DNA from: Scytonema tolypothrichoides VB-61278
GTDB taxonomy: Bacteria; Cyanobacteriota; Cyanobacteriia; Cyanobacteriales; Nostocaceae
Assembly (NCBI RefSeq): GCF_000828085.3
Contig: NZ_JXCA02000030.1
Coordinates: forward strand, 216,193 to 280,192
DNA: 64,000 nt
Direction: 5' to 3'
The first letter of the stretch is position 1. Each line of letters opens with the position of its first letter. Positions 1 to 9,084 of this stretch are shown here, piece after piece. Both the position numbers and the translations under genes were made by a program. The notes below the pieces were generated by a model. The model did no database searches and was not told where the DNA came from. It was given only the letters and a program-made list of their open reading frames with translations.

Positions 1-90
1 GTTCTGTGATTGTTGACCGGCGAATGCGGCGGTGGGAGCGATCATCAATCCAGCAGCCAGTAAACCGAAAGCAATAGATTTGTTCAACAT
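1..90 (-). CDS. Small exported protein, N-terminus only (cut by window edge)
   Basis: Thirty codons read leftwards from an ATG at 88-90 to the window edge. The peptide has a Lys near its start, a hydrophobic Ala/Leu/Gly-rich core and a probable signal peptidase I site of the type AAFA-G, so the product is likely exported. Only the signal peptide and about six mature residues (GQQSQN) are visible, so no family can be assigned. Confidence 0.6.
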   Translation of the reverse strand, partial: MLNKSIAFGLLAAGLMIAPTAAFAGQQSQN

Positions 91-108
91 AATTTTTTGA
101 CCCTGTGA

Positions 109-137
109 GTTGTGTGTGTTGTTGTTGTGTGTTGTTC
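109..137. repeat. GT-rich simple repeat upstream of the exported protein gene
   Basis: A run of TGTG/GTT units (CA/AAC on the coding strand) lies 20-50 bases upstream of the ATG at position 90, in the presumed 5' leader. The rest of 91-403 is AT-rich with no other recognisable feature. The repeat could be prone to slippage; a regulatory role is only a guess. Confidence 0.45.
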
Positions 138-403
138 TTTTTTGTGAGAGTGAACACCGTTGTTTCCGTACGTAGGTATTTAGATGTTTTTCTACCTTAA
201 GGAGTTCCTTGTGGTGTTTCTTTCTCTGTTTGTTTTGCTATTGAGAGCTACATCATTGAATTGCATCATTCCGTAATTATCCAAAAGATTTTTGAAAAAT
301 GTCCGATGCCTTTTATTTGCCCTCTCGTTCACCCTTCCCCCCCCAGAGATGACTAGAGATAGGAGTGAATTCTATACTTTAATGTTTTAACCAAAGAATT
401 TAG

Positions 404-832
404 GTGCGTCAAGAGCTGGACAAAAGTTTTTGGGGAAAATTTTTTGGGCACAAGTTTTTTTTGGTGCTAGAATCTACGGCTAAAGGTTTAGATAAATACG
501 CTATAACTGTGAAACAAAAGGCAAAACCACGGATCGCTTGTCTACGTGAAAAAGCGGGACTCACCCAACTTGAGCTTTCACGCCTTGTCGGTGTGACTGA
601 AAGTACCATTCAGAACTGGGAAAGCGGAAGGACTGGGACAGAACACATTGAGAGAATTATTAGATTTTGCAAAGCTTTAAATTGCCAAGTGGAAGATTTA
701 GTTCAATACATAGGCGATTCACCAGAGGAGGCTGCAAAACCTAGTTCACTCAGCGAGATACATCATCTATTAGGGACTGAGGAGGTTTCCCTCACTCCCA
801 GCTTCGAATCTAAAGCTGTTCCAAAGCGGTAA
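404..832 (+). CDS. XRE-family helix-turn-helix transcriptional regulator
   Basis: An HTH_3/XRE DNA-binding domain lies at about residues 42-100: a REKAGLTQLELSRLVG helix pair, then VTESTIQNWESGR as recognition helix, then FCKALNC. A roughly 40-residue polar C-terminal tail follows and no sensor domain is seen, so it is probably a small dimeric repressor or activator. The frame opens with a GTG at 404. The Phe-rich first 35 residues do not look like part of the domain, and an in-frame GTG at 509 just before KQKAKPR gives a more typical 107-aa protein, so the start is uncertain. It stands alone, with convergent neighbours; its target is not apparent. Confidence 0.8.
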   Translation: MRQELDKSFWGKFFGHKFFLVLESTAKGLDKYAITVKQKAKPRIACLREKAGLTQLELSRLVGVTESTIQNWESGRTGTEHIERIIRFCKALNCQVEDLVQYIGDSPEEAAKPSSLSEIHHLLGTEEVSLTPSFESKAVPKR

Positions 833-867
833 GTTAGTCATTAGTTCAAAATTAAGCTCAAGGGTCC

Positions 868-1590
868 TCAGTTATTATTTCTCTTCCCCATCCCTAAAGG
901 AGACCCTAAAGCCCCCACCCCCCTCATTTCCTGCCAGAGAGTGTCTACCGTTACAAATTGATAGCCTTGTTCCATCAGTTGAGGAATGAGGATTTCTGTC
1001 GTTGCGGTGACATCTTGTCCGCCGCACGTACCGTCATGCAAAACAATGAGTGAACCATTACAGACCTGCTGGAGAATTCGCTGCACAACTGTAGCGATTC
1101 CTGGTCTTACCCAGTCCTCCGGTACAAGACTCCACATAACAGGTCGATAGTTCCATTGATTCAGTAATTTTAATGTTGTAGGCGTAAATAAACCATTGGG
1201 TGGACGGACATCGCGCACTTTATCGGGTGTCAGGTGACAAGCATTATAAATAGCAGCTTGGGTTTTTTCTAAACTGTGCTTAAGTTCTGTTGGGGACAGC
1301 ATGGGGAAGTTTTGATGATCGTAGCCATGCAATCCGATCCAATGTCCGCGATCGCACACCTCTTTCGCCACAACTGGTGAACGGTTGACACAAGCACCCA
1401 GCCAGAAGAAACTAGCTGTGACGTTGTAACGGTCTAAAACTTTCAACAGTGACGGCGTGTATTGAGGATGGGGACCATCATCAAACGTCAATGCGACAAT
1501 TTTGGAGTTTGCATCCCCACACCAAAGGCAGTTAGGAAACGTTGGTTTGAGGATGCGGTGGAAAATTGGAAACAAGGGAGCCAGTTGCAT
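868..1590 (-). CDS. Polysaccharide deacetylase (NodB-homology, CE4) family protein
   Basis: 240 aa. It carries the NodB-homology signature: motif 1 TFDDGPHPQ (Asp37-Asp38, metal and catalytic base), a motif 2 region GLHGYDH with the metal-binding histidines, motif 3 RPPNG, and motif 5 VLHDG near the C-terminus. CE4 enzymes remove N-acetyl groups from peptidoglycan, chitin or exopolysaccharide GlcNAc. No clear signal peptide is present, only a moderately hydrophobic N-terminus, so the cellular site is unclear. It is monocistronic between the XRE regulator and the nucleoside phosphorylase gene. The family is certain; the substrate cannot be read from sequence. Confidence 0.85.
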   Translation of the reverse strand: MQLAPLFPIFHRILKPTFPNCLWCGDANSKIVALTFDDGPHPQYTPSLLKVLDRYNVTASFFWLGACVNRSPVVAKEVCDRGHWIGLHGYDHQNFPMLSPTELKHSLEKTQAAIYNACHLTPDKVRDVRPPNGLFTPTTLKLLNQWNYRPVMWSLVPEDWVRPGIATVVQRILQQVCNGSLIVLHDGTCGGQDVTATTEILIPQLMEQGYQFVTVDTLWQEMRGVGALGSPLGMGKRNNN

Positions 1591-1778
1591 GTTAAGCCTA
1601 GTTGCTATTTTGAGTTTTATCTATTTTTAGTTTTATATACTTGTACTAGAACGAGAGCTTAATTCTCTGTTCCGGATTATTTCTGAAAAAACTTTCTTAC
1701 GAAGTATTAAGCATCCACGAAGAAATAGAATAAGGACATTGTAAATATTTGTAATATTTCTCATCAATTGTAAATATT

Positions 1779-2564
1779 TTATGCTTTAGGTTCTTGCCAG
1801 TGTTGTGCTGCTTGTACAGCTACCTTAATCGCATTGTCAGTCGCAAAGTCTTTCTGTCCCAAAATAACCTCTTCACCAACTGTACGTTGAGCAACGACAC
1901 CACACACGCAGCCTGCCCTTATACCATACACCCCCGCCATCTTGAACAAAGTCCCACATTCCATTTCGTAGTTCAACACATTCAAAGAGCGATATTCTTC
2001 TGTCACACCACGCAATGAGCGCAACAAATGTCGATTCACAGATTGAGTTCGCTCTTGTCCCTCGTAGAAAGTGTCAACTGATGCAGTAATACCCAGATGA
2101 TATTTCACCTTCAGTTCCCGCGCCGCCTCAACCAAGGCTACAGTCACAAACGGATCAGCAGCTGCGGGATACTCAACAGGTGCAATATCGTTAGCTGCTC
2201 CTTGCCGACACAAGGCAGCACTCGTAATTACGATGCTACCAACTGATACGTGTTCTTGAATAGAGCCGCAACTACCGACACGAATAATCAGCCGAATGCC
2301 AACTTGTATCAACTCGTTAACAACAATACTTGTAGATGGCGCTCCCATTCCACTTGTCGCAGATAAAAGCGCTTTCCCGTTAGGTAGAATACCTACATAA
2401 CTATTCAACCCCCGGTTTTCAGACAAAAGCTTTACAGAGTGCAAATAGGAGTGAGCAATCAGCCGTGCTCGTTCCGGATCACCGGATAATAAAGCAATGG
2501 TTGGTGGTTGCTCTCCAAGGTCATTTTTTCCAAACCCGATATGATACAACTTGGCATCAGTCAT
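1779..2564 (-). CDS. Nucleoside phosphorylase, uridine phosphorylase type
   Basis: 261 aa, the full length for the PNP/UDP phosphorylase family. It shows the phosphate-binding LLSGDPERA region, a central SGMGAPST loop, RVGSCGS, and the nucleoside-binding NYEMECGTLF motif in which the Glu binds the ribose. These enzymes split a nucleoside with phosphate into base and ribose-1-phosphate in cytosolic salvage. The GMGAPS and MEC motifs fit the Udp/DeoD subgroup; uridine is the likeliest substrate but purine specificity cannot be excluded. It lies 44 bp downstream of the S9 peptidase gene on the same strand, so the two may be co-transcribed. Confidence 0.85.
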   Translation of the reverse strand: MTDAKLYHIGFGKNDLGEQPPTIALLSGDPERARLIAHSYLHSVKLLSENRGLNSYVGILPNGKALLSATSGMGAPSTSIVVNELIQVGIRLIIRVGSCGSIQEHVSVGSIVITSAALCRQGAANDIAPVEYPAAADPFVTVALVEAARELKVKYHLGITASVDTFYEGQERTQSVNRHLLRSLRGVTEEYRSLNVLNYEMECGTLFKMAGVYGIRAGCVCGVVAQRTVGEEVILGQKDFATDNAIKVAVQAAQHWQEPKA

Positions 2565-2607
2565 GATTCAGCTTTGTGCTCTATGGCGTCATAACTTGTT
2601 GGATGAA

Positions 2608-5004
2608 TTACTTGAGATACTTATCACACCAGTTCACCATTTCCCAAAGTACATGAGCAACCCCTTCACGAGAACGATAGCCGTGGTCTTCTAAAGGTAA
2701 CACTACCAAACGAACAGTTGCTCCCAATCCCTTGAGCGCTTCATACAGTCGTTCTGTTTGTAATGGATAAGTACCAGGATTGGTATCTTTTTCCCCATGA
2801 ATCAGCAAAAGCGGTGCTTTGACTTTTGCAGCATGAGTAAAAGGAGACATGTGAATGTAAGTTTGTTCTGCCTCCCAGAAATTACGTTGCTCTCCTTGAA
2901 AACCAAAGGGAGTCAGGGTTCGGTTGTAAGCACCACTCCTAGCAATACCTATGCGGAATAAATCAGTATGTGCAAGTAAATTCACTGTAGTAAACCCTCC
3001 ATAAGAGTGTCCTCCAATACCAATACGATTGGCATCGGCAATGCCACGCTTTACCACATAGTCTACTGCTGCTTCTGCTCCAGCAATCAATTGCTCTACG
3101 TAGGTATCATTTGGTTCTGTATCGCCTTCGCCAATAATTGGTAAGGTGGGACCAGAAAGAACTGCATAGCCTTGAGTGAGAAGAAATAAAACAGAAGCAC
3201 GATTGGGACGGCTGAAAGTGTTTTCAGATTTCGTAATCTGTCCGGCAAATTCCTTATCTTTAAATTCCTCTGGATAAACCCAGAATAACATCGGCAGAGG
3301 ACCATCTCGCTCAGCATCATAACCAGGAGGCAGATATAATTTAGCCGACAGTTGCACACCATCTGCTCGCTGATATTTTACCAACTCACTGTAAACTCCA
3401 GCCAACCCAGGAGCAGGGTCTTGATAATGAGTCAGCGGGATAGGACTTTGGTTGTCGTGACGATTGAAGAGAAAATAATTGGGTGGCTGAGTTTGAGATT
3501 GGCGACGAGTAATCACAGTTTCTGCTTCATCATCCAACACATAGGCGATTTCCTCAAGATATGGGTCTTGAGATTGCCATAAGCGTTGCTTCTGGCCTGT
3601 TTCCAAATCGAAGCTATCTAAAAACGGATATGCTCCATTAGGTGATGCTCCTCGCCCGCTAAGGTAAATAATATTGCCTTGTGGTGCAAAGCGCAGAACT
3701 CTGTACCTGTAAGGTCCCACAGTCATCAAGGCTGACCCTGGGTCATTGTATTTATCTTCATAACTGCGGTCAAGAAGTAGTTGCGGCGGTGTTTCAGGCG
3801 CTTGGGGATATATGCGCCAGATTCGTTCTTTACGGGTATCGTACCATCGTTCCGAAACCAGGGCGACATCTTCTTTACCCCAAGCAAGGTTATGGAAGCG
3901 ATACTCAGATTGCCAAAGTTGCTTTGGTGTATCAGTAAAAGGAGCATCTAATTCATACAATGCATCCCGTTTGGGAACGTCACGTGTTGGATCACCTTCG
4001 TCTAAAGCTTCTAACCAAGATAGGGTAGATTTTGCATCACTACGCCAAGAAACTCCTCGGCGTCCTGTGCGGACTTCATCGAATTTCGTTGTACGACGGA
4101 CAAAAAGAGGGACATCAGCAACCTGATAAACGAATTTTCCTGTATCTTCAATAACTTCAATTTTTTTGGGAAAATACGAGATTGGAACTTGGTAAGAAAA
4201 CGGTCGCTGCAGCGTAGTCAGTAGAAGAAATTTGCTATCAGGAGAAGGTATAGCTTCATGAATGAGACTGCTAGATACTAACAAAGTACGTTGACCATCT
4301 AGCGTCACTTTCTCCAAAGTCGAGGTTAAGTAATATTCAAGTAGCGCCTCATCGTGAGGATTTTGCAGTAGATTTGTGTAGGTACGAGTTGGGCTTTTAC
4401 CTTTGAGATTTTCTTGAATGAGAGGTCCTGGTGGAACGGTTGGTTCAGAGGGAGGCTTGGGGCGATCGCTCAAAATGAACTTGCAAATAAGTGTCTCGTC
4501 TGACAGCCAACGGTATGGTTCTCCATATCCAGCGTTGAGAACTGGCTGTGTTAACCGCTTGGGAATGAAATCTGCAACATCCACAAACCACAGTTCCAAC
4601 CCCGTGGCTTGAGTGAGAGTAAAGGCAAGTTTTCGGCTATCAGGCGACCATTTTATGAAACCAATTTGGGCATTGTCAGGAAGCGTCACCGTTTCACTCA
4701 TCTGGGGGAAAGCGATCTGCTCAAAGCAGCGCTTTATCGCCCTCACTCTCATGCTTTGAAAAGGGTTAAGACGAGCAGGTGCGTTAATTTTGGGATTGAT
4801 CAAAAAACCCGCCAAGGGAACTTCCGTTTCCGCAAGTAAGGAAATGGGAAGCAACAATGGTCTTTCCAACTCTACCATCCATTCTCTGTTCGGAGACAGC
4901 AAAATCGCAGGTGGCGATGGAGCCTCGAGAATTTGGTTAATCGGTTCTGGAGGAGATTGCCAGACTTGTTCAATAATTGGGGGATTTATCGGGAAATTGT
5001 CCAT
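2608..5004 (-). CDS. S9 prolyl-oligopeptidase family serine peptidase (glutamyl endopeptidase-like)
   Basis: 798 aa. The N-terminal two-thirds is beta-propeller-like, with WSPDSRKLAF-type blades. The C-terminal third is an alpha/beta-hydrolase with the nucleophile elbow GGHSYGG (Ser667), an HGEKDTNPG acid loop (Asp740) and DHGYRSRE (His774), so the catalytic triad is complete. The layout resembles the cyanobacterial relatives of plant chloroplast glutamyl endopeptidase, which trims peptides after Glu in the stroma. There is no signal peptide, so it is probably cytosolic and acts on peptides rather than folded proteins. It is probably the first gene of a two-gene unit with the nucleoside phosphorylase. 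The family is secure; Glu specificity is inferred from similarity. Confidence 0.88.
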   Translation of the reverse strand: MDNFPINPPIIEQVWQSPPEPINQILEAPSPPAILLSPNREWMVELERPLLLPISLLAETEVPLAGFLINPKINAPARLNPFQSMRVRAIKRCFEQIAFPQMSETVTLPDNAQIGFIKWSPDSRKLAFTLTQATGLELWFVDVADFIPKRLTQPVLNAGYGEPYRWLSDETLICKFILSDRPKPPSEPTVPPGPLIQENLKGKSPTRTYTNLLQNPHDEALLEYYLTSTLEKVTLDGQRTLLVSSSLIHEAIPSPDSKFLLLTTLQRPFSYQVPISYFPKKIEVIEDTGKFVYQVADVPLFVRRTTKFDEVRTGRRGVSWRSDAKSTLSWLEALDEGDPTRDVPKRDALYELDAPFTDTPKQLWQSEYRFHNLAWGKEDVALVSERWYDTRKERIWRIYPQAPETPPQLLLDRSYEDKYNDPGSALMTVGPYRYRVLRFAPQGNIIYLSGRGASPNGAYPFLDSFDLETGQKQRLWQSQDPYLEEIAYVLDDEAETVITRRQSQTQPPNYFLFNRHDNQSPIPLTHYQDPAPGLAGVYSELVKYQRADGVQLSAKLYLPPGYDAERDGPLPMLFWVYPEEFKDKEFAGQITKSENTFSRPNRASVLFLLTQGYAVLSGPTLPIIGEGDTEPNDTYVEQLIAGAEAAVDYVVKRGIADANRIGIGGHSYGGFTTVNLLAHTDLFRIGIARSGAYNRTLTPFGFQGEQRNFWEAEQTYIHMSPFTHAAKVKAPLLLIHGEKDTNPGTYPLQTERLYEALKGLGATVRLVVLPLEDHGYRSREGVAHVLWEMVNWCDKYLK

Positions 5005-5493
5005 TTTGAGTCCGTGAAGGCAAGCTCATATTTCAAATTACCAACACCTGATTTAGGATACATCCCGAAAAGGTCATTTTTCTAGTTTATTCACACTTAT
5101 GCATTGCTGCCCAGAAGACAAGCTTCTCAGTTTTACAGCAATCAGCGTAGGATTCGTGAACACTCGTCTGGAAATGCTCAGCTTCAATTCATAAAAGAAT
5201 GTTCTTAGTTTTAGCTGTAGTCATGTCTGTTAAATCCTTATACTTTAGGTAAATTTAAATACTTTTTGCTACCAGCTGACAAGTATCTTGACTCATCATT
5301 TTATAAGCTACTTCTAATTTTGGTCAGAATGGCAACATCTTTTTTCATTGAGAAGAATTAAGCTAGTTCTACACTACCTTTCTCCTGTTGTATTCCTTAA
5401 GGTTTCTAAAGTTTTTTATTGTGAAAGATGATGAGAATTATTGCAGTGCTAAACTTAATATTAATGACGACGAAAATGGAAGGTATTTAACAA
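5005..5493. other. AT-rich spacer between divergent genes
   Basis: 489 bp separate the leftward peptidase gene from the rightward GlsB-like gene. It is AT-rich and must hold both promoters. I see no repeat, RNA gene or coding fragment. A purine-rich GGAAGG at about 5479-5484, followed by an AT stretch and ATG 5494, is the probable ribosome binding site of the next gene. Confidence 0.4.
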
Positions 5494-5766
5494 ATGAACA
5501 TCATCGCATGGGTGGTCTTAGGTCTTTTAGCTGGTGCAATTGCTAAAGCCATCTATCCTGGTTATCAAGGTGGTGGGATTCTTGCTACTATTGTGTTGGG
5601 AATCATAGGTGCTTTTATCGGTGGGATTTTAGGGGTTTTCTTGACTACTGGAAAAATAATCTTAACTGCTCATGCAGGTTTCAGTCTACCTGGTTTAGCT
5701 TTAGCTGTTCTTGGTGCACTAATTGCAATTTTCATTTGGTATTCGTTTGCTCGTAGAACTGTTTAA
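5494..5766 (+). CDS. GlsB/YeaQ/YmgE-family small membrane protein
   Basis: 90 aa, almost entirely hydrophobic. It has the family signature at its start (WVVLGLLAGAIAK), a GGGILATIVLGIIGAFIGG glycine-zipper segment and a third hydrophobic segment ending in Arg-Arg. This gives three predicted membrane helices, matching the usual 80-90 aa of the transglycosylase-associated (GlsB/YeaQ) family. Members are often induced by envelope or salt stress, but the biochemical role is unknown. It is monocistronic with long spacers on both sides. Confidence 0.85.
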   Translation: MNIIAWVVLGLLAGAIAKAIYPGYQGGGILATIVLGIIGAFIGGILGVFLTTGKIILTAHAGFSLPGLALAVLGALIAIFIWYSFARRTV

Positions 5767-6073
5767 TGCAAGTTAACAATTTTCCTTCGTAATTCGTAAT
5801 GGTCTATACAGTTACGAGTTACAAATTATTAAATAATATAGATTATTTTCGGAATATTTTGTTTTGAATTATTGGTGGTACTTTCTAGAAAACTAGGGAA
5901 GATGTCACTGTTTTGTTCAGTCGCTCAACCTTAAAAAACATAAAATTTAGAGTGCGTTAGGACGTTTATCATAACGCATTAAAGTTAAGAATAATTGTAG
6001 GTTGGTTAGAGCGTAAGCGTTACCCAACAAAGCAAGCCTATTAAAAGTTCCCTGTGTTTCTTGAAAGCTAAAC
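5767..6073. other. Spacer with small palindromic repeats
   Basis: 307 bp between the GlsB-like gene and the 3' end of the convergent histidine kinase gene. Two short imperfect palindromes are visible: GTGCGTTAGGACG...CATAACGCATT at about 5951-5980, and a GGTTGG...ACCCAAC-type hairpin at about 6000-6028. Such hairpins are common cyanobacterial intergenic repeats and could serve as transcript ends for both genes. No gene is seen. Confidence 0.4.
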
Positions 6074-7189
6074 TTAAGCCAAAAGCAAGAAAAAACGAAA
6101 CGTGCTGCCCGATCCTAGCTGACTTTCTACTAAAATCTGACCGCCTTGCAGTTCGACTAAACGACGGGAGATGGTTAAACCAATACCTGTTCCTCCAGAG
6201 TGGCGATCGCGAGACTTGTCAGCGCGCCAAAACCGCTCAAAAACATACGGCAAATCTTCTTTGGCAATTCCCGTCCCTGTATCCGTGACTGCAATCCATA
6301 GCCCAGAAGTTTCAGCCCAACTACGAACAGTAATTGAACCTTTTGTGGTATGACGGACTGCATTACCGAGTAGATTAACCAGCACCTGTTCTGTACGGTC
6401 AATATCAGCCAATACCAAGGGGAGTTTCGATGCACATTCTAAGCGCAAAACTGGTCCATCATCTAGCAGTTGGTCAGCAAATTTTTCTACTAAAGACTCT
6501 AATAAAGGACGTAGATTGACTGGGAGTATATTTATGGGAAGATAACCCGCTTCTGCCTTAGAGAGTTCTTGCAAATCGTTAACCAACCGTTCTAAACGCC
6601 TTGTTTCTTTAGCGAGTCGTAAATAAATTTCTGGAGAGGGTTCAATAGTTCCACTAGCAAGTTCTTCTAAGTAACCGCGTACGACTGTCAGTGGGGTTCG
6701 TAGTTCATGTGTCATGTCTCCAATCAGTTCCCGGCGTCTCGCTTCTACCCCCTCTATACTTATTGCCATACGGTTGAAACTAGCACCTAATCGATTCAAC
6801 TCAGGAATATCTGATAAAGGTAGTCTTGCATCGAATTCACCAGTTGCGAACTTTTGGGTGATTTGTTCCATCTCCATCAACCGCTGCATGATTAGTCTAG
6901 ACACCCAGTAACTCAATCCTCCAGCCGCCGTAGCACCAGCAAACACTGACCATACAGTGCTTCGTCTCCAAGCAAATTCAAAGCTGTTAACCAACTCAGT
7001 ACGAACATCAAATAAGTCATATCCTCTTTGTTCCAATCGTTCCAAATGCAGAACGAAAAAGCGAGGGGAAGAGACTTTGCTGATAATGACGAGACTAAGT
7101 ACTCCTACTATCATCACCAGTAAGTGGGAGATAAATAGACGTGATGCCAAAGGTAATGACTTTGCCCAACGCCACCCCATTTTTGTCAT
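6074..7189 (-). CDS. Sensor histidine kinase (HAMP-HisKA-HATPase)
   Basis: 371 aa. TM1 is at about residues 16-38, followed by a short roughly 40-residue extracytoplasmic loop, TM2 at about 78-98, a HAMP-like linker at 98-150, and HisKA with MTHELRTP (phospho-accepting His161). The catalytic domain has the N box NLLGNAVRHT, DTGTGI, an F box (YVFERFWR) and GGTGIGL. All catalytic motifs are intact. The small sensor loop suggests it senses the membrane or a small ligand. The ATG overlaps the stop of the upstream response regulator by four bases, so the two are translationally coupled partners. The layout resembles BaeS-type kinases; the stimulus is unknown. Confidence 0.9.
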   Translation of the reverse strand: MTKMGWRWAKSLPLASRLFISHLLVMIVGVLSLVIISKVSSPRFFVLHLERLEQRGYDLFDVRTELVNSFEFAWRRSTVWSVFAGATAAGGLSYWVSRLIMQRLMEMEQITQKFATGEFDARLPLSDIPELNRLGASFNRMAISIEGVEARRRELIGDMTHELRTPLTVVRGYLEELASGTIEPSPEIYLRLAKETRRLERLVNDLQELSKAEAGYLPINILPVNLRPLLESLVEKFADQLLDDGPVLRLECASKLPLVLADIDRTEQVLVNLLGNAVRHTTKGSITVRSWAETSGLWIAVTDTGTGIAKEDLPYVFERFWRADKSRDRHSGGTGIGLTISRRLVELQGGQILVESQLGSGSTFRFFLLLA

Positions 7190-7899
7190 AACACAACAGA
7201 AGAGTCTTCAAACTTATAGCCAACTCCAACAACAGTTTTCACAAAAGTGGGGTTAGTAGGATCTGGCTCAATTTTTTTTCGCAACCGGGCGATATGAGTA
7301 TCCACCACGCGTTCGTCACCAAAAAAGTTATCTCCCCAAAGTTTGTCGATAAGTTGAGTGCGATCCCAAACTCGACCAGGATTGCTAATAAAGGTGCTTA
7401 ACAAATTGAATTCTAGGGTCGTTAAATCTAGCATTTCTGGTTCCTGAGAATTCATTTGGCGACTTATTGTGCGCTGCTCTACATCTACTATAAAGTGTTT
7501 AGTACGGTAGACCTGATTTTGTGAACCGTGACGGAGACTACGCCGCAATAATGCTCGTACCCTAGCAATCAACTCTCGGGGGCTAAATGGTTTGACCATG
7601 TAATCGTCAGCGCCTGTAGATAAGCCAATAACGCGATCAATTTCCTCACCTTTAGCCGTCAGCATCAAAATATACGGGTCTTTTGCACCAGGTTTGTGCC
7701 GAATTCTTGCACAGACTTCCAAACCATCTAAACCAGGAATCATTAAATCTAAAATAATTAAATCTGGTGATTGGTCTTGAAACATTCGTAAGGCGTTCAA
7801 ACCGTCGCTGCTAATGCGACAGCAAAAACCTTCTTTTTCCAAAGACATTTGGATTAACTGGGCAATTTCGGGTTCATCTTCAACGATGAGAATGTCCAT
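7186..7899 (-). CDS. OmpR/PhoB-family response regulator
   Basis: 237 aa. The receiver domain (residues 1-120) has the acidic pair Glu7-Asp8, phospho-acceptor Asp51 in ILDLMIPG, and the switch Lys in DDYMVKPFSP. The C-terminal winged helix (about 135-232) has the typical RVWDRTQLIDKLWG and VDTHIARLRKKIE segments. It is expected to bind tandem direct-repeat sites as a dimer when phosphorylated by the downstream kinase. It is the first gene of the pair and probably carries the promoter in 7900-8000. No target is identifiable. Confidence 0.92.
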   Translation of the reverse strand: MDILIVEDEPEIAQLIQMSLEKEGFCCRISSDGLNALRMFQDQSPDLIILDLMIPGLDGLEVCARIRHKPGAKDPYILMLTAKGEEIDRVIGLSTGADDYMVKPFSPRELIARVRALLRRSLRHGSQNQVYRTKHFIVDVEQRTISRQMNSQEPEMLDLTTLEFNLLSTFISNPGRVWDRTQLIDKLWGDNFFGDERVVDTHIARLRKKIEPDPTNPTFVKTVVGVGYKFEDSSVVL

Positions 7900-8397
7900 A
7901 CTAAATTATTGGCAAGCAGAATGCACAAGGTCATTTCCTGGCTTGCTATTGTAACCGATATTTTGCCATCAAACTTAGGGTTGACAGATAAATTCTATTA
8001 AAAAAGAACTCAGAACTCCGCAGCTAGGAATGCAATGAGTGCAGAATTCAAATAAAGACACAATTATTGATCACGAAACATGCATATTTCGTGGGGACTT
8101 GTACTTTTTATGCTTCGTCCTCAATTGTACAGAATTCAGATCTTTATTCTTATTTTCAGTTCTATTTTTATCCTAATTTTTGACTTATGTGTTCTGCTTT
8201 ATTTTTTTTTAAACATTTACAATCTCTTAATTATGTTTCTTTTCTTGCTAGCCAAGTTTATCTTAATATCATTTGACTTTCAGGTGAAAACATGGTGGGT
8301 AAGTCGCTGTTCATCTGGCGAGATGGGTAGGCAAGGGCAGTGAGTTGTATCAGGATGTTAGTGAAATAGTATAAGCCGTCTTTTGGAAATTTGTCTT
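7900..8397. other. Spacer; T-rich stretch with no convincing gene
   Basis: 498 bp. It starts with the promoter region of the leftward two-component operon. The middle (about 8090-8290) is a T-rich stretch that happens to be open in one plus frame for 87 codons of mostly Phe/Leu/Ile, which I do not believe is a gene (see the rejected list). No repeat family or RNA gene is recognised. Confidence 0.35.
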
Positions 8398-9084
8398 TTA
8401 CAAACTAGAATTCGATAGAGGTCGGTAGTTGTAGCAGGAATGGGAATCTTTTTGAATGTATTGTTTGATTGTTTCTATGTCAACAAAATAATCAGTAACA
8501 TCAATCAAACTGTCGCTCGTCATTGAGCGTATGCTGACAACTTCAACTCGAACTCCTTGATAAGAAAGAGCGTTAACTGCATATGCTAAATCTCCATCAC
8601 CACTAACCAACACTGCAGTATCGTAGTAAGGAGCTAAATTCATCATATCTACAGCTATTTCTACATCTAAATTGGCTTTTTTTGATCCATCTGGAAACTG
8701 TACTAAATCTTTGGCAACGACACGATAACCATTCCGACGCATCCACAACAGAAAACCCTGTTGCTTTTCATTTGTTCGATCTACTCCAGTGTAAAAGAAA
8801 GCACGTAAAAGTTTTGCATTCTCAGTTAAACAACAAAGAAGCTTAGCATAGTCAATTTCAAGACTAAGTTGTAAACCGGCATGAAATAAATTAGCTCCAT
8901 CAATGAAAATGGCTACTCGACCACGATTTAAATTACCGAAAATGGATTGCTCAATCTTAGTCACTGACATTTTTCCGTCTTTATCTTGCTCAGTAGTCTT
9001 TGTGTGACGTTCTTCTTGCCAATGCGATTGTTCTTTAACTAGTTTATATTGATTTCTTTCTTTGTTAAAACCGGCAAGATTCAT
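8398..9084 (-). CDS. LabA-like NYN-domain protein (DUF88)
   Basis: 228 aa. After a polar 50-residue N-terminus, the NYN (PIN-like) domain shows RVAIFIDGANLF with the first catalytic Asp, then KKANLDVEIAVDM and VLVSGDGDLAYAV with further acidic residues, ending in a YRHRG-free Tyr/Ser-rich tail. NYN proteins are predicted metal-dependent RNases. Cyanobacterial LabA homologues affect circadian output, but paralogues are numerous and this copy cannot be assigned that role. An internal ATG (MSVTKIEQ, about residue 39) is an alternative start. It stands alone between two long spacers. Confidence 0.82.
   Translation of the reverse strand: MNLAGFNKERNQYKLVKEQSHWQEERHTKTTEQDKDGKMSVTKIEQSIFGNLNRGRVAIFIDGANLFHAGLQLSLEIDYAKLLCCLTENAKLLRAFFYTGVDRTNEKQQGFLLWMRRNGYRVVAKDLVQFPDGSKKANLDVEIAVDMMNLAPYYDTAVLVSGDGDLAYAVNALSYQGVRVEVVSIRSMTSDSLIDVTDYFVDIETIKQYIQKDSHSCYNYRPLSNSSL

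Noticed and set aside
8080-8343. 87-codon plus-strand frame of hydrophobic residues
   Set aside because: It is produced by a T-rich tract (Phe/Leu/Ile runs), has no ribosome site, no family pattern and a tail that reads through unrelated sequence.
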